Translations under genes and position numbers: made by a program
NCBI GenBank assembly: GCA_963978895.1
Contig: OZ022247.1
Coordinates: forward strand, 9,258,447 to 9,322,446
Direction: 5' to 3'
DNA from: Erpobdella octoculata
Taxonomy: Eukaryota; Annelida; Clitellata; Hirudinida; Erpobdellidae
DNA: 64,000 nucleotides
Part shown: positions 54,101 through 64,000 of the stretch, one piece after another
How the letters are laid out: every line of letters starts with the position of its first letter
Numbering within the stretch: the first letter of the stretch is position 1
The notes under the pieces: model-generated
Seen by the model: the letters and a program-made list of their open reading frames with translations, nothing else
What the model was told of the DNA's origin: nothing
The model's database searches: none

Positions 54101-55362
54101 GATGTTTAATCACACAACAAAAAACCTAATGCATTTTTATTATTTTTAAAATGATAAAATCAATTGAGTGAAATAAAATAACTTCTGACCATTTGATATC
54201 CAAGCTGGTTTCGTGTTCAGCGGCAGCAGAAAAGTCAGGAGGAGAAACAAATCCTTCATCGAGACTACTCTGCCTGAGTTTGAACATTTTTTGTGGAGGT
54301 TCGTCGTACGTCTTAAATCTTCGAGTGTCCAAGAGAGAGCCATGACTTCGGTATTGAATTGCAGTTGAGTGACCACCTTTTCCTGCACCCAGCACGTGAT
54401 GACTACTCCGCCTTTCGTTTTTCGGAATCGTCTGAGATGAGACTTGGGTTTGACAGTAAGAGAAATAATCCCAAAGTTCTTCCAAGTCTGGTTTGCTTTT
54501 TGTGGTTTCTGAAGATGGAGGGGATTTTTCTGGATTGTGAAAAGATTGGAGGGACTTGGACGAGCTTCCTGACTGCAGACTGGCAACGCGTTTAACGTCG
54601 CCATGCTGCGAAAAAGAAGAAGTGGTAGAAGGAGTCGGATCGGAAATGGCATCGGGTGAGCTGCAGGAAAAACTGCTGTGCTGAGGATGATATTCTGATG
54701 CTTGCTGATAAATATGTTCATGTGACATTGGACGCTTTCTGAGAGAAGCAGTCGAATTTCTCTGATTTTTGCTGGTGGAAGTTTGGTTGAAAGATAATCC
54801 TGCTATTTCTTGAGTACTCGTTGTAAAGTTTTCTGCGGTGCCAATAGCTAGTTGTTGGTGTCCAAGTTGAAACGGCAGTGGTTGTTGTTGATGAAATATT
54901 TGCTGTTTGTGTTGTTGTTGTTGCTGCTGCTGATGATGAGGTGGTGGCTGCTGTTTTTCTTCATAGTCAATGAGTAACCCCCCACTGAGACTCTCAAGAA
55001 GAGCTGGGTGTTCGATAATTTCATTAAGTGCCTCCAAATCTGCGTCAGTTCCTCTTAATAGGAAATCAGCATCTTCATCATCAAAAACGTAATTTTCCAT
55101 AGATCTTAGTGTGTTCCAGTCAATCAAAGATAAGTCGGCAATGAGGGCAGCCGCTGTAAGTTCAGTCTTTGAAGGACCGTCGTTCTAATGTAATAAAAAT
55201 TATTTAGATTTAAGAAATTATAACAAATAAAAAATCAAATTATATGTATTTGTTTCAATAATGGTCTAACACTCTCAGGTTTTCATGATAACTTTCTTTT
55301 AAACTTGAAAAACCAAAGAGGACAAAAGCACAACAGCTAACCTCGTATTCAAACATGAGCAT
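51118..55362 (-). CDS. NR4A: NR4A-type nuclear receptor (NGFI-B/Nurr1/NOR1 family), complete, 8 coding exons
   Basis: Exons: 55342-55362, 54190-55184, 53825-54056, 52943-53072, 52523-52671, 52233-52435, 51705-51883 and 51118-51383. Phases fit throughout, giving 724 residues. The N-terminal domain (1-390) is long, with an acidic start and a Gln/His tract at about 85-105. The two-finger DNA-binding domain (about 391-459) reads [26 protein letters not shown] and [19 protein letters not shown]; the CEGCK P box and the [12 protein letters not shown] extension are NR4A hallmarks for binding AAAGGTCA-type sites. The ligand-binding domain (about 510-724) includes [13 protein letters not shown] and [18 protein letters not shown]4A receptors are ligand-independent nuclear factors induced as immediate-early genes. 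An acceptor at 55415-55416 implies a non-coding first exon, and an out-of-frame ATG lies before the chosen start. It is longer than human NR4A2 (598), mostly at the N terminus. Confidence 0.96.
51500..51660. repeat. Imperfect ATGATAT/ACATG pentanucleotide-type array in an NR4A intron
   Basis: Runs of GATATGATATGATATG and GACATGACATGACA with TTGACTTGACTTG at the right. It is simple-sequence DNA between NR4A exons 7 and 8. A short TA/CA tract lies at 51412-51445. Confidence 0.8.
51987..52124. mobile_element. pogo/Tc1-mariner-type MITE in an NR4A intron
   Basis: CAGTAAAAGTC at the left and GGATTTTACTG at the right, flanked by TA (51985-51986 and 52125-52126). It is 138 bp and shares ends and interior phrases (GAGCGGACAC, CCGCTCTTGAGG) with 6607-6789. 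It lies between NR4A exons 6 and 7, about 100 bp from exon 6. Confidence 0.75.
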
Positions 55363-55699
55363 CGTTGTCGAAACAATTCTTTAAAATTGTTGTCAGCACC
55401 AGCTTTCATAAAACCTGAAGTAAAGACAAACTGAATGTAAACTGTCATACGATTACAACACTTGCTGGACGGCAGTCTTTCTCTTCTCAACCATTCAACG
55501 ATCGATTCGTTTTATCGGTATAGAAATAAATAAATCTTGCTAGTCCTCGCTTGCTTCACACGCTTCGACGAGTTATAAAGTTTTAAATTTCTAAGTCTTT
55601 TTAGATATTCTCGGTGAACATGTGGCGTTGGTGGATCCTCGTCTATTTTGTTCGAGGAATCCCGTGTGAGACGCGCTTTAATAGCTCACTCGTGCTGCT

Positions 55700-55765
55700 G
55701 CCTGGCCGATATTTTTAGAACGGAGGTTTCCGTTGTGACGTATGCAAGCTAGTGACGTCACTAGG
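55700..55765 (-). promoter_or_regulatory. Candidate NR4A promoter with CRE sites
   Basis: A full palindromic CRE, TGACGTCA, at 55753-55760 and a second site at about 55735-55742 (minus strand TACGTCAC). On the minus strand a TAAAAATAT TATA-like stretch follows at about 55711-55719. The surroundings (55500-55860) are less AT-rich than average. Vertebrate NR4A genes are induced through CREs close to the start site, so the arrangement fits. The transcription start is not known. Confidence 0.5.
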
Positions 55766-57420
55766 CTGAAGTGCGCTCTGTTTAATTAGCACAGACGAGT
55801 CGTGGGCGATGCGCTGATGTAGGCCTGTGAGATACGGAGCCGAACAAATATGCGATTGTTTTACGATTTACAATAAATAATCATAAAATTAATTGAAATT
55901 CTTTTGTCAAGTCTGTAAAAGAGTTGTGTCTGCAAGATGTAGACAATTTAAAAAAGATGTCATCGATTAAACATGTCCTCACTCTATATATTAAAAATAA
56001 CTTTATTTAGATAATAAAATCTTATAGATTATTTTCTTATGCGAGAAAGACATGAGGTCAAAAATTAGATGATAGCATTGATATAATCGAGTAACTGTTA
56101 CGCTGTACGTGTTGATTAAACTACAGCTGTCTCACGCCTACAACTTTTATTTTTAAATCTGGTAGCTTAAAAATTGCCACGCAGACAGAAAATGCAAAGA
56201 AACTGATTTATATAACCGATGCCTGGCAGTCAATCCTAGATGTCATTGTTATATCGTTTTTAAAATTCTCGGGTCTTCCTTGTTTGATTCGACTTATATA
56301 TCGTGTACAATGTTAACCCTTGTTATTAAAGAAAGTTCTATTATAATCGTTATTTCTATTTGAATGAAACATTTCAATGCTTTTCATGTCATAGAGTGAA
56401 AGGCGCGTGTGACAAAGAGAAATGTCAACATGAAAGAAAGTCTGCTGACATACCAGGAAGATATTCTGTCATGAAATAACGACCCTTGATTTAATCTGAC
56501 AAATTTATGTTTCTTCCTGGGACAAGGTGTTCTTGTTTAGCAGACATAATTTTTAAAAAGTTAAAAATTAAGTTTTTAAACAACTTAAAAAAGTTATAAA
56601 AACTATAATTTTATGAAATAAAAACATAATGATAGCTCTTTTAAATACATCAACGATGGTAGCAATTTAATTTAAATTATTTATAATTAAATTATTTTTT
56701 AAATAAAAATACAATAGTCATATAATGTTTCCATTTTAGTTTGTTTAAATGTTTTCTAAGCAAATGATGGATGAAAATATTTGTTAAATATAATTTAAAT
56801 TTTTTTTACTTTAAAATATCTTCAGTTTATTATGTCAAGAATAGTTTATAAAAATTTGGCCAAAGCCTATAAATGTTTTTTTTATCTACCGTGATTTTTT
56901 CATCCTAGACTTCACTTGCTACTTAATTGCTATTTATTACACCCACGCACAGACCCTTGATTTTTGTACAAAAGCAACAATGCCATTCAACAAGATCACC
57001 CATGCATAAGTGTTGTAGGTGGCGGACTTTTTTTATATAAAAAAATTGTCTGAAGTTGTTTAATAGCAAGAGCTCTAAACGAGGTAAGAGTATAATATGA
57101 TTAATTTATCTGTCAAGAATAATATTAGTATATTTAGTGCTCCCACTCCCACTCCCACTCTCACTCTTCAACTCTTTCTCTCTTTCGTTGTAGTCATCGT
57201 AGAAAAATTTCAAATCTCCAATTCGAGCTGGGTCAATTTTTTTTTATGTTTGACTGTCATTCAAAACGAGAGCCAGCATTTAAAAACAAGTCCTTTTTCG
57301 TGTTCGCGTTTAGACCATGAAATCGCATCCAGCTCCATTAAGTTCTTACGAGGAAACAATCGTGTTCCTAACCACGCATCGTATCTTTTTTTTCTCGTTC
57401 TATTAATATCTCAATGAGAA
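55766..57420. other. Spacer upstream of NR4A
   Basis: AT-rich DNA without recognised repeat or gene. (CACTCC)n-like simple sequence lies near 57140-57165. Confidence 0.3.
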
Positions 57421-57424
57421 GCTC

Positions 57425-57455
57425 AATTTACGTCACTACAGCCGCCGACCAATGG
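57425..57455 (-). promoter_or_regulatory. Upstream CCAAT/CRE element of NR4A
   Basis: On the minus strand: ATTGGTCGGCGGCT (57440-57453), then GTAG and TGACGTAA (about 57428-57435). The 14-mer is identical to one upstream of CDK9 (19725-19738) in the same orientation relative to the gene. It may be a distal promoter or enhancer. Confidence 0.35.
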
Positions 57456-57829
57456 CAATCGTCAGAGCGTCCCAGATGGAGGAGACCTACAATAATAGCA
57501 TAACATTCGTTTCATTCTTACAAGCAGCCTGTGTATTATTCTATTATTTTTTGGTACAGTACTCTCCCTCCCTCTCTCTCTCCTCTCTTACTCTCTCTCT
57601 CCTATCTCTATTCTCTCTTTCTTGACCAGTTTGAAAATATTAAAGCTACCTTTCAAATCATTCAATCAGGCTATAGCCTGGTCTATTTGTATTTAAAGGT
57701 GGTTTGCACTGCAATAACATTACGTTTATGTAGTAGTTCATTTGAATCCACTATTGTTTGGTACATTATTTTATAGTTTTTTTTAAGTAAATGATTCTGA
57801 ACCCCATAACCACCCATAACCATACGGTG

Positions 57830-57831
<2 letters not shown>

Positions 57832-57898
<67 letters not shown>
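57832..57898. repeat. (TA)n microsatellite
   Basis: About 66 bp of TA. A CT-rich tract lies at 57561-57625. Between 58225 and 58400 there are ACGTCA-type sites (about 58245, 58350, 58374) and a CCAATCAC motif, without a gene attached. Confidence 0.9.
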
Positions 57899-57904
<6 letters not shown>

Positions 57905-58902
57905 TATATATTAATAAGAAATCACATCTTTTGTAGCTAATTGTCGACGTAAATATGCTTCAAAATATCTATATTGATGCTAATTTATAAAATCCAAAAC
58001 AAATCTTAAGCGAAACATGAAATAATGCATCGTGCTCAAGTGTCGCGAATGAGAGTTTCGAAACTATGTCGAGTCATTGTTAAAGACAAGCAGAGAAGCA
58101 AGCTCTTAAAAAGATCATATTATGAATTTATACCTACCTCAAAACAGAAATAGATGAGACAAAAAGAGGAACCACTTGAAAACATAGCAGTGCCCGATCA
58201 AACATAGAATTGAGAAATTCCTAATGTTGCGTGGTGTATCCTGCCAACGTCATTGAGGATGCCCAGCTGTGGAATACCTCCGCTGCACATTTTCAGCCAA
58301 TCACAAAAAAGCGTGCTCATAAAAATAGCAGCCTGCAATTTCATATTCCACCGACGTCATCAGAATTCAGCTGTGACGTTAAATGTTCTAAAAATAGCTT
58401 TCAAGAAATAACACGACTTGGGAACCAAATAAAAAAAATTTAAGTTTATTTTTTGTAATAAATTGATAGATTTATGATTAACTATTTTTTTTAATTAATT
58501 TTTATAAAAAGTAGGATTTAATTGTGAGTAAGAACGACGGATACGAACTAATGTTTCAATGAAATAGGAGTGTCGACGTAAAACCAGCAAATCTGTAAAC
58601 TTGCTTGTCTCATTCGCCAGCATTTGTAAACTTACTAAAATAATTGAAATATATTTATAACATAATTTAATTTGTCTTAAAATTCTCACTCAGAGGATAT
58701 CCGTGGAAAAAACAGGGCGTGGCACATGAGAACTTAGGAAGGCAGGTATAATGGATAATGGATGAGATGGTATGCGAATGTGAAAGCATCTACATATCAG
58801 CAATTTTTTGCAACAAATCAGTCGGCATATCGGTCTTTTCATTCAGCAGAGACAGCAGTGTGTTGTGTTTCTCAGATCTGATCGTCGTTTTAGCTGATGA
58901 TC

Positions 58903-59430
58903 AGTGGCGGATCTAGTAATTGGCTGAAGGAGGGACAACATTTTTTTAGAGATTTTAGAAATTTTGATTGCAGTAAATAAGCAAAACAAAAAATTTAATT
59001 TTAATTTTTTATTTACCGAACAGCTGGGTTATCTAATGTAGCCCGGATGTTTTTTTCTTTTTTTCTCTTTGTTTCTTTCTTCGTCTATTCTATCTCTTCA
59101 CATCTTTTTCTCTCCCTCTTTTTTTGACTCTCTTTCTTTGTATTTTTCTCTTTCTTTCTGTAATAATGTTAACTTTTCAGCGCAGTCATTTCCTCTTGTT
59201 CCACCGTTCAGCGAAGTTAGGTCATCAGTCACTTCCAACTTTTTAGCTGTAGTTTAGAAAACTAGGATCATCTCAATTAAACGGAAAAAAGGTTATTACT
59301 AATCAGAGAAAGTAAAAAATTACTTTTTCCCAAGAGAATGACTTTTTATGTCTTTGGCAGAAATTTTAGTGGGAGTGACTAAACGAGACTTTTTCATGTG
59401 TTAACCTCCAAATGAAAATTTTTCAACCTT
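58903..59430. repeat. hAT-type repeat (CAGTGGCGGATC family), copy 1
   Basis: Starts CAGTGGCGGATCTAG at 58903. It shares an interior (TTTCTCTCTTTTT-type tract, TTAGCTGTAG, AACGGAAAAAAGGTTAT) with 62225-62600. The right end and a target duplication were not found. Confidence 0.5.
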
Positions 59431-59469
59431 AACTCAAGCAGCTTTACTATTTGTATTTATAACTAAAAC

Positions 59470-59745
59470 TAGCTGACCCAGCAAACGTTGTTTTGCCTTA
59501 TAAATTATTTTGGTTTTTTTTATTAAAAGTTTAATGAACAAAATTATGACAGTTTAAAAAAATCAATCTCGAAGAGCAATCGAGTGTACAATTCCCGGGG
59601 TTTTTGAAAGTTTTTCTATCGTTCTTCTCTCTTGCTCCCGTTTCCTTCCTCGCTTGGTCTCCCGTTCCCGTTTGCTCTCTCGTTCCCCCTTGCTCTACCG
59701 TTCCCGTTTACTCTCCCGTTTCTGCTTGTCATTTTTAGCACATTT
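59470..59745 (-). mobile_element. Helitron-like 3' ends, two partial copies
   Basis: CTAGCTGACCCAGCAAACG at 59470 has the CTAG plus stem layout of a different Helitron family. From about 59595 a second fragment shows CCCGGGGTTTTTGAAAGTTT and CCCGTT minisatellite of the common family, without its CTAG end. Confidence 0.45.
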
Positions 59746-59838
59746 TATAAAGACGTGTTTTTAATTTTTTAAATTATAATTTATTTTCTACTTTTTGTTT
59801 TTTAGGAATCTTTAATTTTACAAATATTATAATAATAA

Positions 59839-60112
59839 CTAGCGCAGTACCCGGCGTTGCCCGGGGTTTTTAGAGGATTTTCTATCGTTTTACTCTCTCG
59901 TTCCAGTTTCCTTCTCTGCTTGCTCTCCCGTTCCTGGTCGCATTCCCTTTCTCGGTCGTTTTCCCGCTCCCCTTTGCTCTCCCGTTTCCGTCGCTTTCCC
60001 TTTTTCGTTCCCGCTTGCTTTCCCGTTCCTGCTCATTATCCAGTTCCCGCTCACGCTCGATCTCCCGTTACCGTTTCCGCTTGTTTTCCCGCTCCCACTC
60101 CATTCATTTTGT
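59839..60112 (-). mobile_element. Helitron 3' part
   Basis: CTAG at 59839-59842, hairpin CCCGGCGTTGCCCGGG, TTTTTAGAGGATTTTCTATC and CCCGTTCC-type minisatellite up to CATTTTGTGA. There the common Helitron sequence breaks off exactly where the terminal array at 60113 begins. Confidence 0.7.
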
Positions 60113-60225
60113 GAGGTGTCCGGACAATTCGTCGCAGGACAATTCGTCGCGGACAATTCGTCGCAGAAATACGGACAATTCGGCGCTGACAATTCATCGC
60201 GTACAATTCGTCGCAAAAACACTCG
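60113..60225 (+). repeat. Tandem array B, second copy (element terminus)
   Basis: Starts GGTGTCCGGACAATTCGTCG and contains about seven 14-16 bp units of GGACAATTCGTCGC type. It is a close match to the inverse of 16593-16780. It interrupts a Helitron, so it is probably the end of an inserted element; the other end is not found. Confidence 0.62.
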
Positions 60226-60277
60226 ACTATGAGTTTGTGTTCAACATACCCCAACAAAAGCGCTTAACAACCACTGT

Positions 60278-60330
60278 TTTATGGTGGTGGAAGTGGCGCA
60301 GATGGTAAGGTAGTTGGCATGATGGAGGCG
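60278..60330 (+). repeat. SINE head fragment
   Basis: AGTGGCGCAGATGGTAAGG followed by TAGTTGGCATGATGG resembles the A-box half of a tRNA-derived SINE. No B box follows; the copy runs into (TA)n. Confidence 0.35.
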
Positions 60331-60333
60331 GTG

Positions 60334-60334
<1 letters not shown>

Positions 60335-60415
<81 letters not shown>
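60335..60415. repeat. (TA)n microsatellite
   Basis: About 80 bp of TA. A second tract lies at 60709-60783. Confidence 0.95.
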
Positions 60416-60418
<3 letters not shown>

Positions 60419-60504
60419 CAAATTCTACTATATTCGATTTAAAAAACTTTCCTGTCTTCGTAAATATTGGTATATATGTCTATGTTGTTTACATTTAAAC
60501 AGTT

Positions 60505-60546
60505 GAGTACCGATGATGGCGAATGCCGAAACCGGCCGGTCTACTC
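60505..60546 (+). ncRNA. Hammerhead-ribozyme-like motif (type I)
   Basis: Stem I arms GAGTA (60505-60509) and TACTC (60542-60546). Core CCGATGA (60510-60516, consensus CUGAUGA). Stem-loop II is GGC-GAAT-GCC (60518-60527), then GAAA (60528-60531). A palindromic ACCGGCCGGT (60531-60540) forms a minimal stem III, and the GTC cleavage triplet ends at 60541. Very short stem III, expected to work as a dimer, is known from hammerheads in Penelope-like elements and retrozymes. The one core change (U4 to C) probably lowers or abolishes activity. A short open frame runs through the motif (to about 60705) but no Penelope reverse transcriptase is recognised. Confidence 0.5.
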
Positions 60547-60703
60547 GTTTAAATAAAGATTTTGAAAATGTTTGTACTGTTTTGAACATAAGAAAAGAAT
60601 GGAGACAGCTGACGAATTTGATTCAAAAGTGTTGCAATAAGAAATGGGCCGTTATATTTAATAGAGCTTGCATTCGTGGAAATCTGATTCCTAGTTATTT
60701 AAA

Positions 60704-60788
<85 letters not shown>

Positions 60789-61144
60789 TATCATATATAT
60801 ATATATGTAAATAATATAATAATTAAATTAATAATAAATTTTAAAACTCATTTTTATTGACTGGTTATCAAGAATGTTGTCGGCCCTCTGCCCTCTATCG
60901 ATTGTAATGAAATCCTTTATGATGTATATTGCTTATACTAATTTAAAGTGTAATTAATATTTTTAAAATTATTATTGTAAAGGTATCCAGAATAGGACTA
61001 TATTCAAAATTTCAGATGAAAAGTATACTGGGAAATGGATCAAAATACAATTACAAACTTTGTCGCGGAATTTAACGAACATGTGAAGCTAAAGAAAACA
61101 TTTGTGTACAAAATAACAAGTGAACCATAATAACTTCGTTTTTA

Positions 61145-61440
61145 CAAACTTTTATTTACGTTACAATCTCTGTTTGTGTGTGTGTGTGGCTTTCTCTGTA
61201 CACAAATCTAGCAAGTAAAATTTATCCAGCTTTTTGACTAGCTAGAAAGCTGAAACTTTCAGCATAGTTTTATATTGGATGACAATACATGATTCAATTG
61301 AAAAAAAAATGTAATTTCAACATCTTTCGTATACATACACACATACACACAGACACACAACGAGTGTATTTGAAATCAAAGTTTGTGTTAAAAAACTCGT
61401 TTTTTCCTTTACTTGTTCACAAATCCTTTATATTTTGAAA
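61145..61440 (+). repeat. Dispersed repeat R1, copy 3
   Basis: Same order of segments as 1846-2105, including TTTCTCTGTACACAAATC and the GTATTTGAAATCAAAG-type end. A block of ACACACAGACACAC lies inside (about 61334-61358). Confidence 0.6.
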
Positions 61441-61681
61441 TTCGGCAGCTACCAATACACGAAAATTTAGCTCTATTGGATGATGGAAAGTATGTATTTT
61501 AAGCGTCAAATGGTTCCAACGCATGGCTCAATTAAGAATGCAAACAAACAAACGAGCAAGCAAACGAACACAGTAAAGTTTAAACAATTTTAAAACAAAA
61601 GAGAAAAACTAAAAAAAATGGTTGATTAGAGAAAGAAAAACAAGAGAAAAACCTTAATATAGATGTATCCATTATTGATCT

Positions 61682-61850
61682 GTAACCAGTATTGGCCCTT
61701 TTGCGGATAATTGGTATCAGTCCTTTTGCCGATAATTGGTATCGAACTTTTTGACGATAATTAGTATCGATTCTTTTATCGATAATTAGTATTGGACCCT
61801 TTCCTGATAATTGTTATTGACCGTTTTTCAATCTCAATAGGTATTGACCT
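61682..61850. repeat. 25-bp tandem array, 5-6 copies
   Basis: Degenerate units starting GATAATTGGTATC at 61706, 61731, 61756, 61781 and 61806, each ending in a CTTTT-rich tail. The unit differs from the array at 31379-31597. Confidence 0.88.
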
Positions 61851-62224
61851 AAATTCGGTATTATCCGTTTATCGCCCGATAAGTGCAAATTTAAGTCTTG
61901 CAAAATACAATGGCAATGCATTCAATCCATGCACATTGATAAATACATTGGTGAACACATTTTTAATAAGACAAATCAATAGATGAGAGTAAATGCAATT
62001 AAGTTGAATGACTTTGAATTTAACAGTTGTCATCGAAAACTGCTGATAGTAATAGTAATAGGGAATTTTATTCCGCGGAAAAAGACACAATGGGCAGGGC
62101 CGTAGCTAACATGCCGATCCTGGGGGGTGTGACTGTCTCATTTTACCGGCAAATGTTTTAGTCATTATTTAAAAATAGATTACTGGTTTTATAAATTCTT
62201 TATTTAAAAATTATTGAATTTCCG

Positions 62225-63011
62225 TTGTGGCGGATCCAGGAATTTTGAAAAGGAGAGGGTCTGGAAATTTGTAATTTTTTTTTTATTGTTGTCGTTATGC
62301 AGCCTGTTACAAGTTATTTTAATTTTTTTTATTCAGTAAAACCAAACAACAGGATTTGAAGGTAAACTTTTTATTAACTCATTTTCTCTCTTTTTCCTCT
62401 CATTTTCTTTCTGTATAGCAATGTGAACAGAAGACACCTATATTTTTCATTGTGCTGAGAATAAAGTTTTAGCTGTAGTATTAAGTATACTAGAATCGTT
62501 TCAATCAGACGAAAAAAAGTTATCACTTATTACAAATGGCGAAATATTGTTTTTTTTCGAAGTGCTAACCTCCAAACTGGAACGGTGCAAGCCAAACTCG
62601 AAAAACTCGACTACCTCTATGATTTTGGACAGCGAGATTTTTTCATGGCTACAGGGATAATATGAGCAGATGCGCTTATTTTTGGAAATTGTCCGATTCC
62701 CTAAACCGTACCTTTAGCCGGTTCATGAAATGGTTAGAGACTAAAATGAAAATGGTTTTTTTGTACTACTCTTCTGAACCATGGAAACCATGGATGCCAT
62801 TGATACAGAAAGAAAAATACAGAAAGTGAAAGAAAAAGAAAAAGAGAGAAGGGGGAAAAAAGAGTAATTAAAAAGTCTAAGTTAAATTCTTTCTGTTTGG
62901 TTTTACTGAATAAAAAAAAATCAAGATGACTTACAACGGATTACATAACGACAGAAATGAAAATTAAAAAAACTAAAAAAATGTCTTACGAGATTCCTGG
63001 ATCAGCCGCTG
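62225..63011. mobile_element. Foldback-like element with long inverted ends
   Basis: The left arm (about 62225-62440) and the inverse of the right arm (about 62800-63011) share GGCGGATCCAGGAAT-like starts, the TTATTCAGTAAAACCAAACA stretch and a CTCTCTTTTTC-rich part. The arms are about 200 bp. The left arm is also related to the repeat at 58903. No 8-bp duplication was found at these borders. It encodes no protein. Confidence 0.55.
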
Positions 63012-63087
63012 TATACTCTGTGCATCACTTAGCTTTTCGGTTTCCGAAATCTAGCTCTATCAGAACTTCCCAATGTGCTCGTGGGCT

Positions 63088-63768
63088 CACTGGCGGATCT
63101 AGAACTTTTTTGAGGGGGGGGGGGCAACTTGACTTCGAAAAATTTTTTCCGATGACTGTAGAGGGGGTCAAATTATAATTTTCATGTTTAAAATGTGGAA
63201 TAATTTTATTTAGTTAAAAATTAGCAATATCTTTCAAAAATTTTCTCGTGTGATATATAAAAAAATAAATTTACAATTTTGAATTGCAACAAATTTAATT
63301 GTCTCGAAAATGGATGCAAGAGCTTTCCTGTTCTGCAACACTTGCGCTGTCTTTTGCGAGTTAACTTGGCATCAACATGTGTTGTAGGGTCTTTAGCTCG
63401 AGAAACTGATTATTCAAGTGCTCTGGCTGCATTTGTAGTATGAAAACTAAACTGTTCGTGAAGATCCAGTAGACCATTCTTACCAATCAAATTTGAAAAA
63501 TTCGTTAGGGGACGGGTTACAAGTTTGCTCATTCGTTGACCATGGCACGAATCGGACACAGAAAATAGTACACAAACAACGCACCAGGCTCTAGCTTTAT
63601 CAGGACATTTTGAAACAGCAAACCACTTGTATTGCAGAAGATGGTCAGAGTTAAGAGCCCTCCGCCTTTGAACACCAGTCTTGATATGCGAATCCGAATT
63701 GTAACTCCGCTTGCATCATTTTCTTCAACCGTTTAAATGGAGGTCCACTTAATTCACTTGACATCTTA
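63088..63768 (-). pseudogene. hAT-type transposase relic (N-terminal part) with terminus
   Basis: An ATG at 63762-63764 opens MSSELSGPPFKRLKK. After a frameshift a frame at 63410-63714 reads NSDHLLQYKWFAVSK, AWCVVCVLFSVSDSCH and LVTRPLTNFSNL. These match the 'LxYSxxxxxxFCxxCxLF....KLVTKPFxNW' N-terminal zinc-finger segment of ZMYM1-like hAT transposases. In-frame sequence continues past a stop to about 63300. At 63088 the CTGGCGGATCTAGAAC sequence followed by a G run is the hAT-type end seen throughout the window. The catalytic and dimerisation regions are missing, an internal deletion. Confidence 0.62.
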
Positions 63769-64000
63769 ATATCTATCGGCTTTCAGAAGTCGTATTTATA
63801 AGAAAACATATGAGTTTTATGGATAAATACACAAATAAACGATTATATCACGAATTTATTAACAAGAAATACCATGGTGGCTAGCTAGAACTCAACTAGC
63901 CAAGACGAAGAAACAGCTATTCAATGATAAAACATAAGCAAATTTAACATATACAACGATATAAAACAGCAATAAAATACATTAGCAAATTTGACATATA
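63769..64000. other. Window edge, no feature recognised
   Basis: AT-rich sequence; the 5' end of the hAT relic could lie here but no terminus was identified. Confidence 0.3.

Noticed and set aside
54146..54721. 191-codon reverse frame
   Set aside because: It is an alternative frame over NR4A exon 2; the receptor frame has splice support and domain continuity.

Overview
The window is nuclear DNA of an invertebrate animal, most likely a bilaterian. It is AT-rich, its genes are split by GT-AG introns, and it carries single-copy animal genes (TOX-type HMG factor, CDK9, a PAR/CES-2-type bZIP factor, ANKRD54, Notchless/NLE1 and an NR4A nuclear receptor). NR4A receptors are best known from bilaterians. 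The species cannot be fixed from the sequence. There is no sign of bacterial organisation.

Layout. 1-4349 is repeats plus intron or flank upstream of the first visible TOX exon. 4350-9418 (+) holds the 3' exons of a TOX gene. 9818-17301 (-) is a complete CDK9 coding region in three exons whose two introns are full of transposon debris. 17302-21776 is intergenic, with a CCAAT-containing GC patch and a cluster of bZIP-type sites. 21777-22415 (+) is an apparently intronless bZIP gene. 22416-35528 is a 13 kb transposon-rich stretch. 35529-37921 (+) is the 3' part of ANKRD54. 38322-46724 (-) is a complete 12-exon NLE1 gene, convergent with ANKRD54. 46725-51117 is Helitron-rich spacer. 51118-55362 (-) is a complete 8-exon NR4A coding region with CRE-like sites upstream. 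55766-64000 is spacer with arrays, Helitron pieces, a hammerhead-like motif and a hAT relic.

The mobile fraction is the striking part. Several insertions can be delimited to the base from target-site duplications. Three have 9-bp duplications of the Mutator type and termini made of tandem 14-16 bp units. One 3.3 kb element has 81-bp inverted repeats and an exact 9-bp duplication, and contains a hAT MITE with its own exact 8-bp duplication, a hAT transposase relic and a LINE 3' end. Helitrons with a CCCGGGCAACGCCGGG hairpin followed by CTAG recur throughout, two of them inside NLE1. Two unrelated repeat-array families share the same architecture, which suggests a recurring transposon design.

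The genes are not an operon-like system. They are ordinary animal regulators: transcription elongation (CDK9), ribosome assembly (NLE1), transcription factors (TOX, bZIP, NR4A) and a signalling adaptor (ANKRD54). All exon borders come from reading splice sites and protein similarity by eye, without transcripts.
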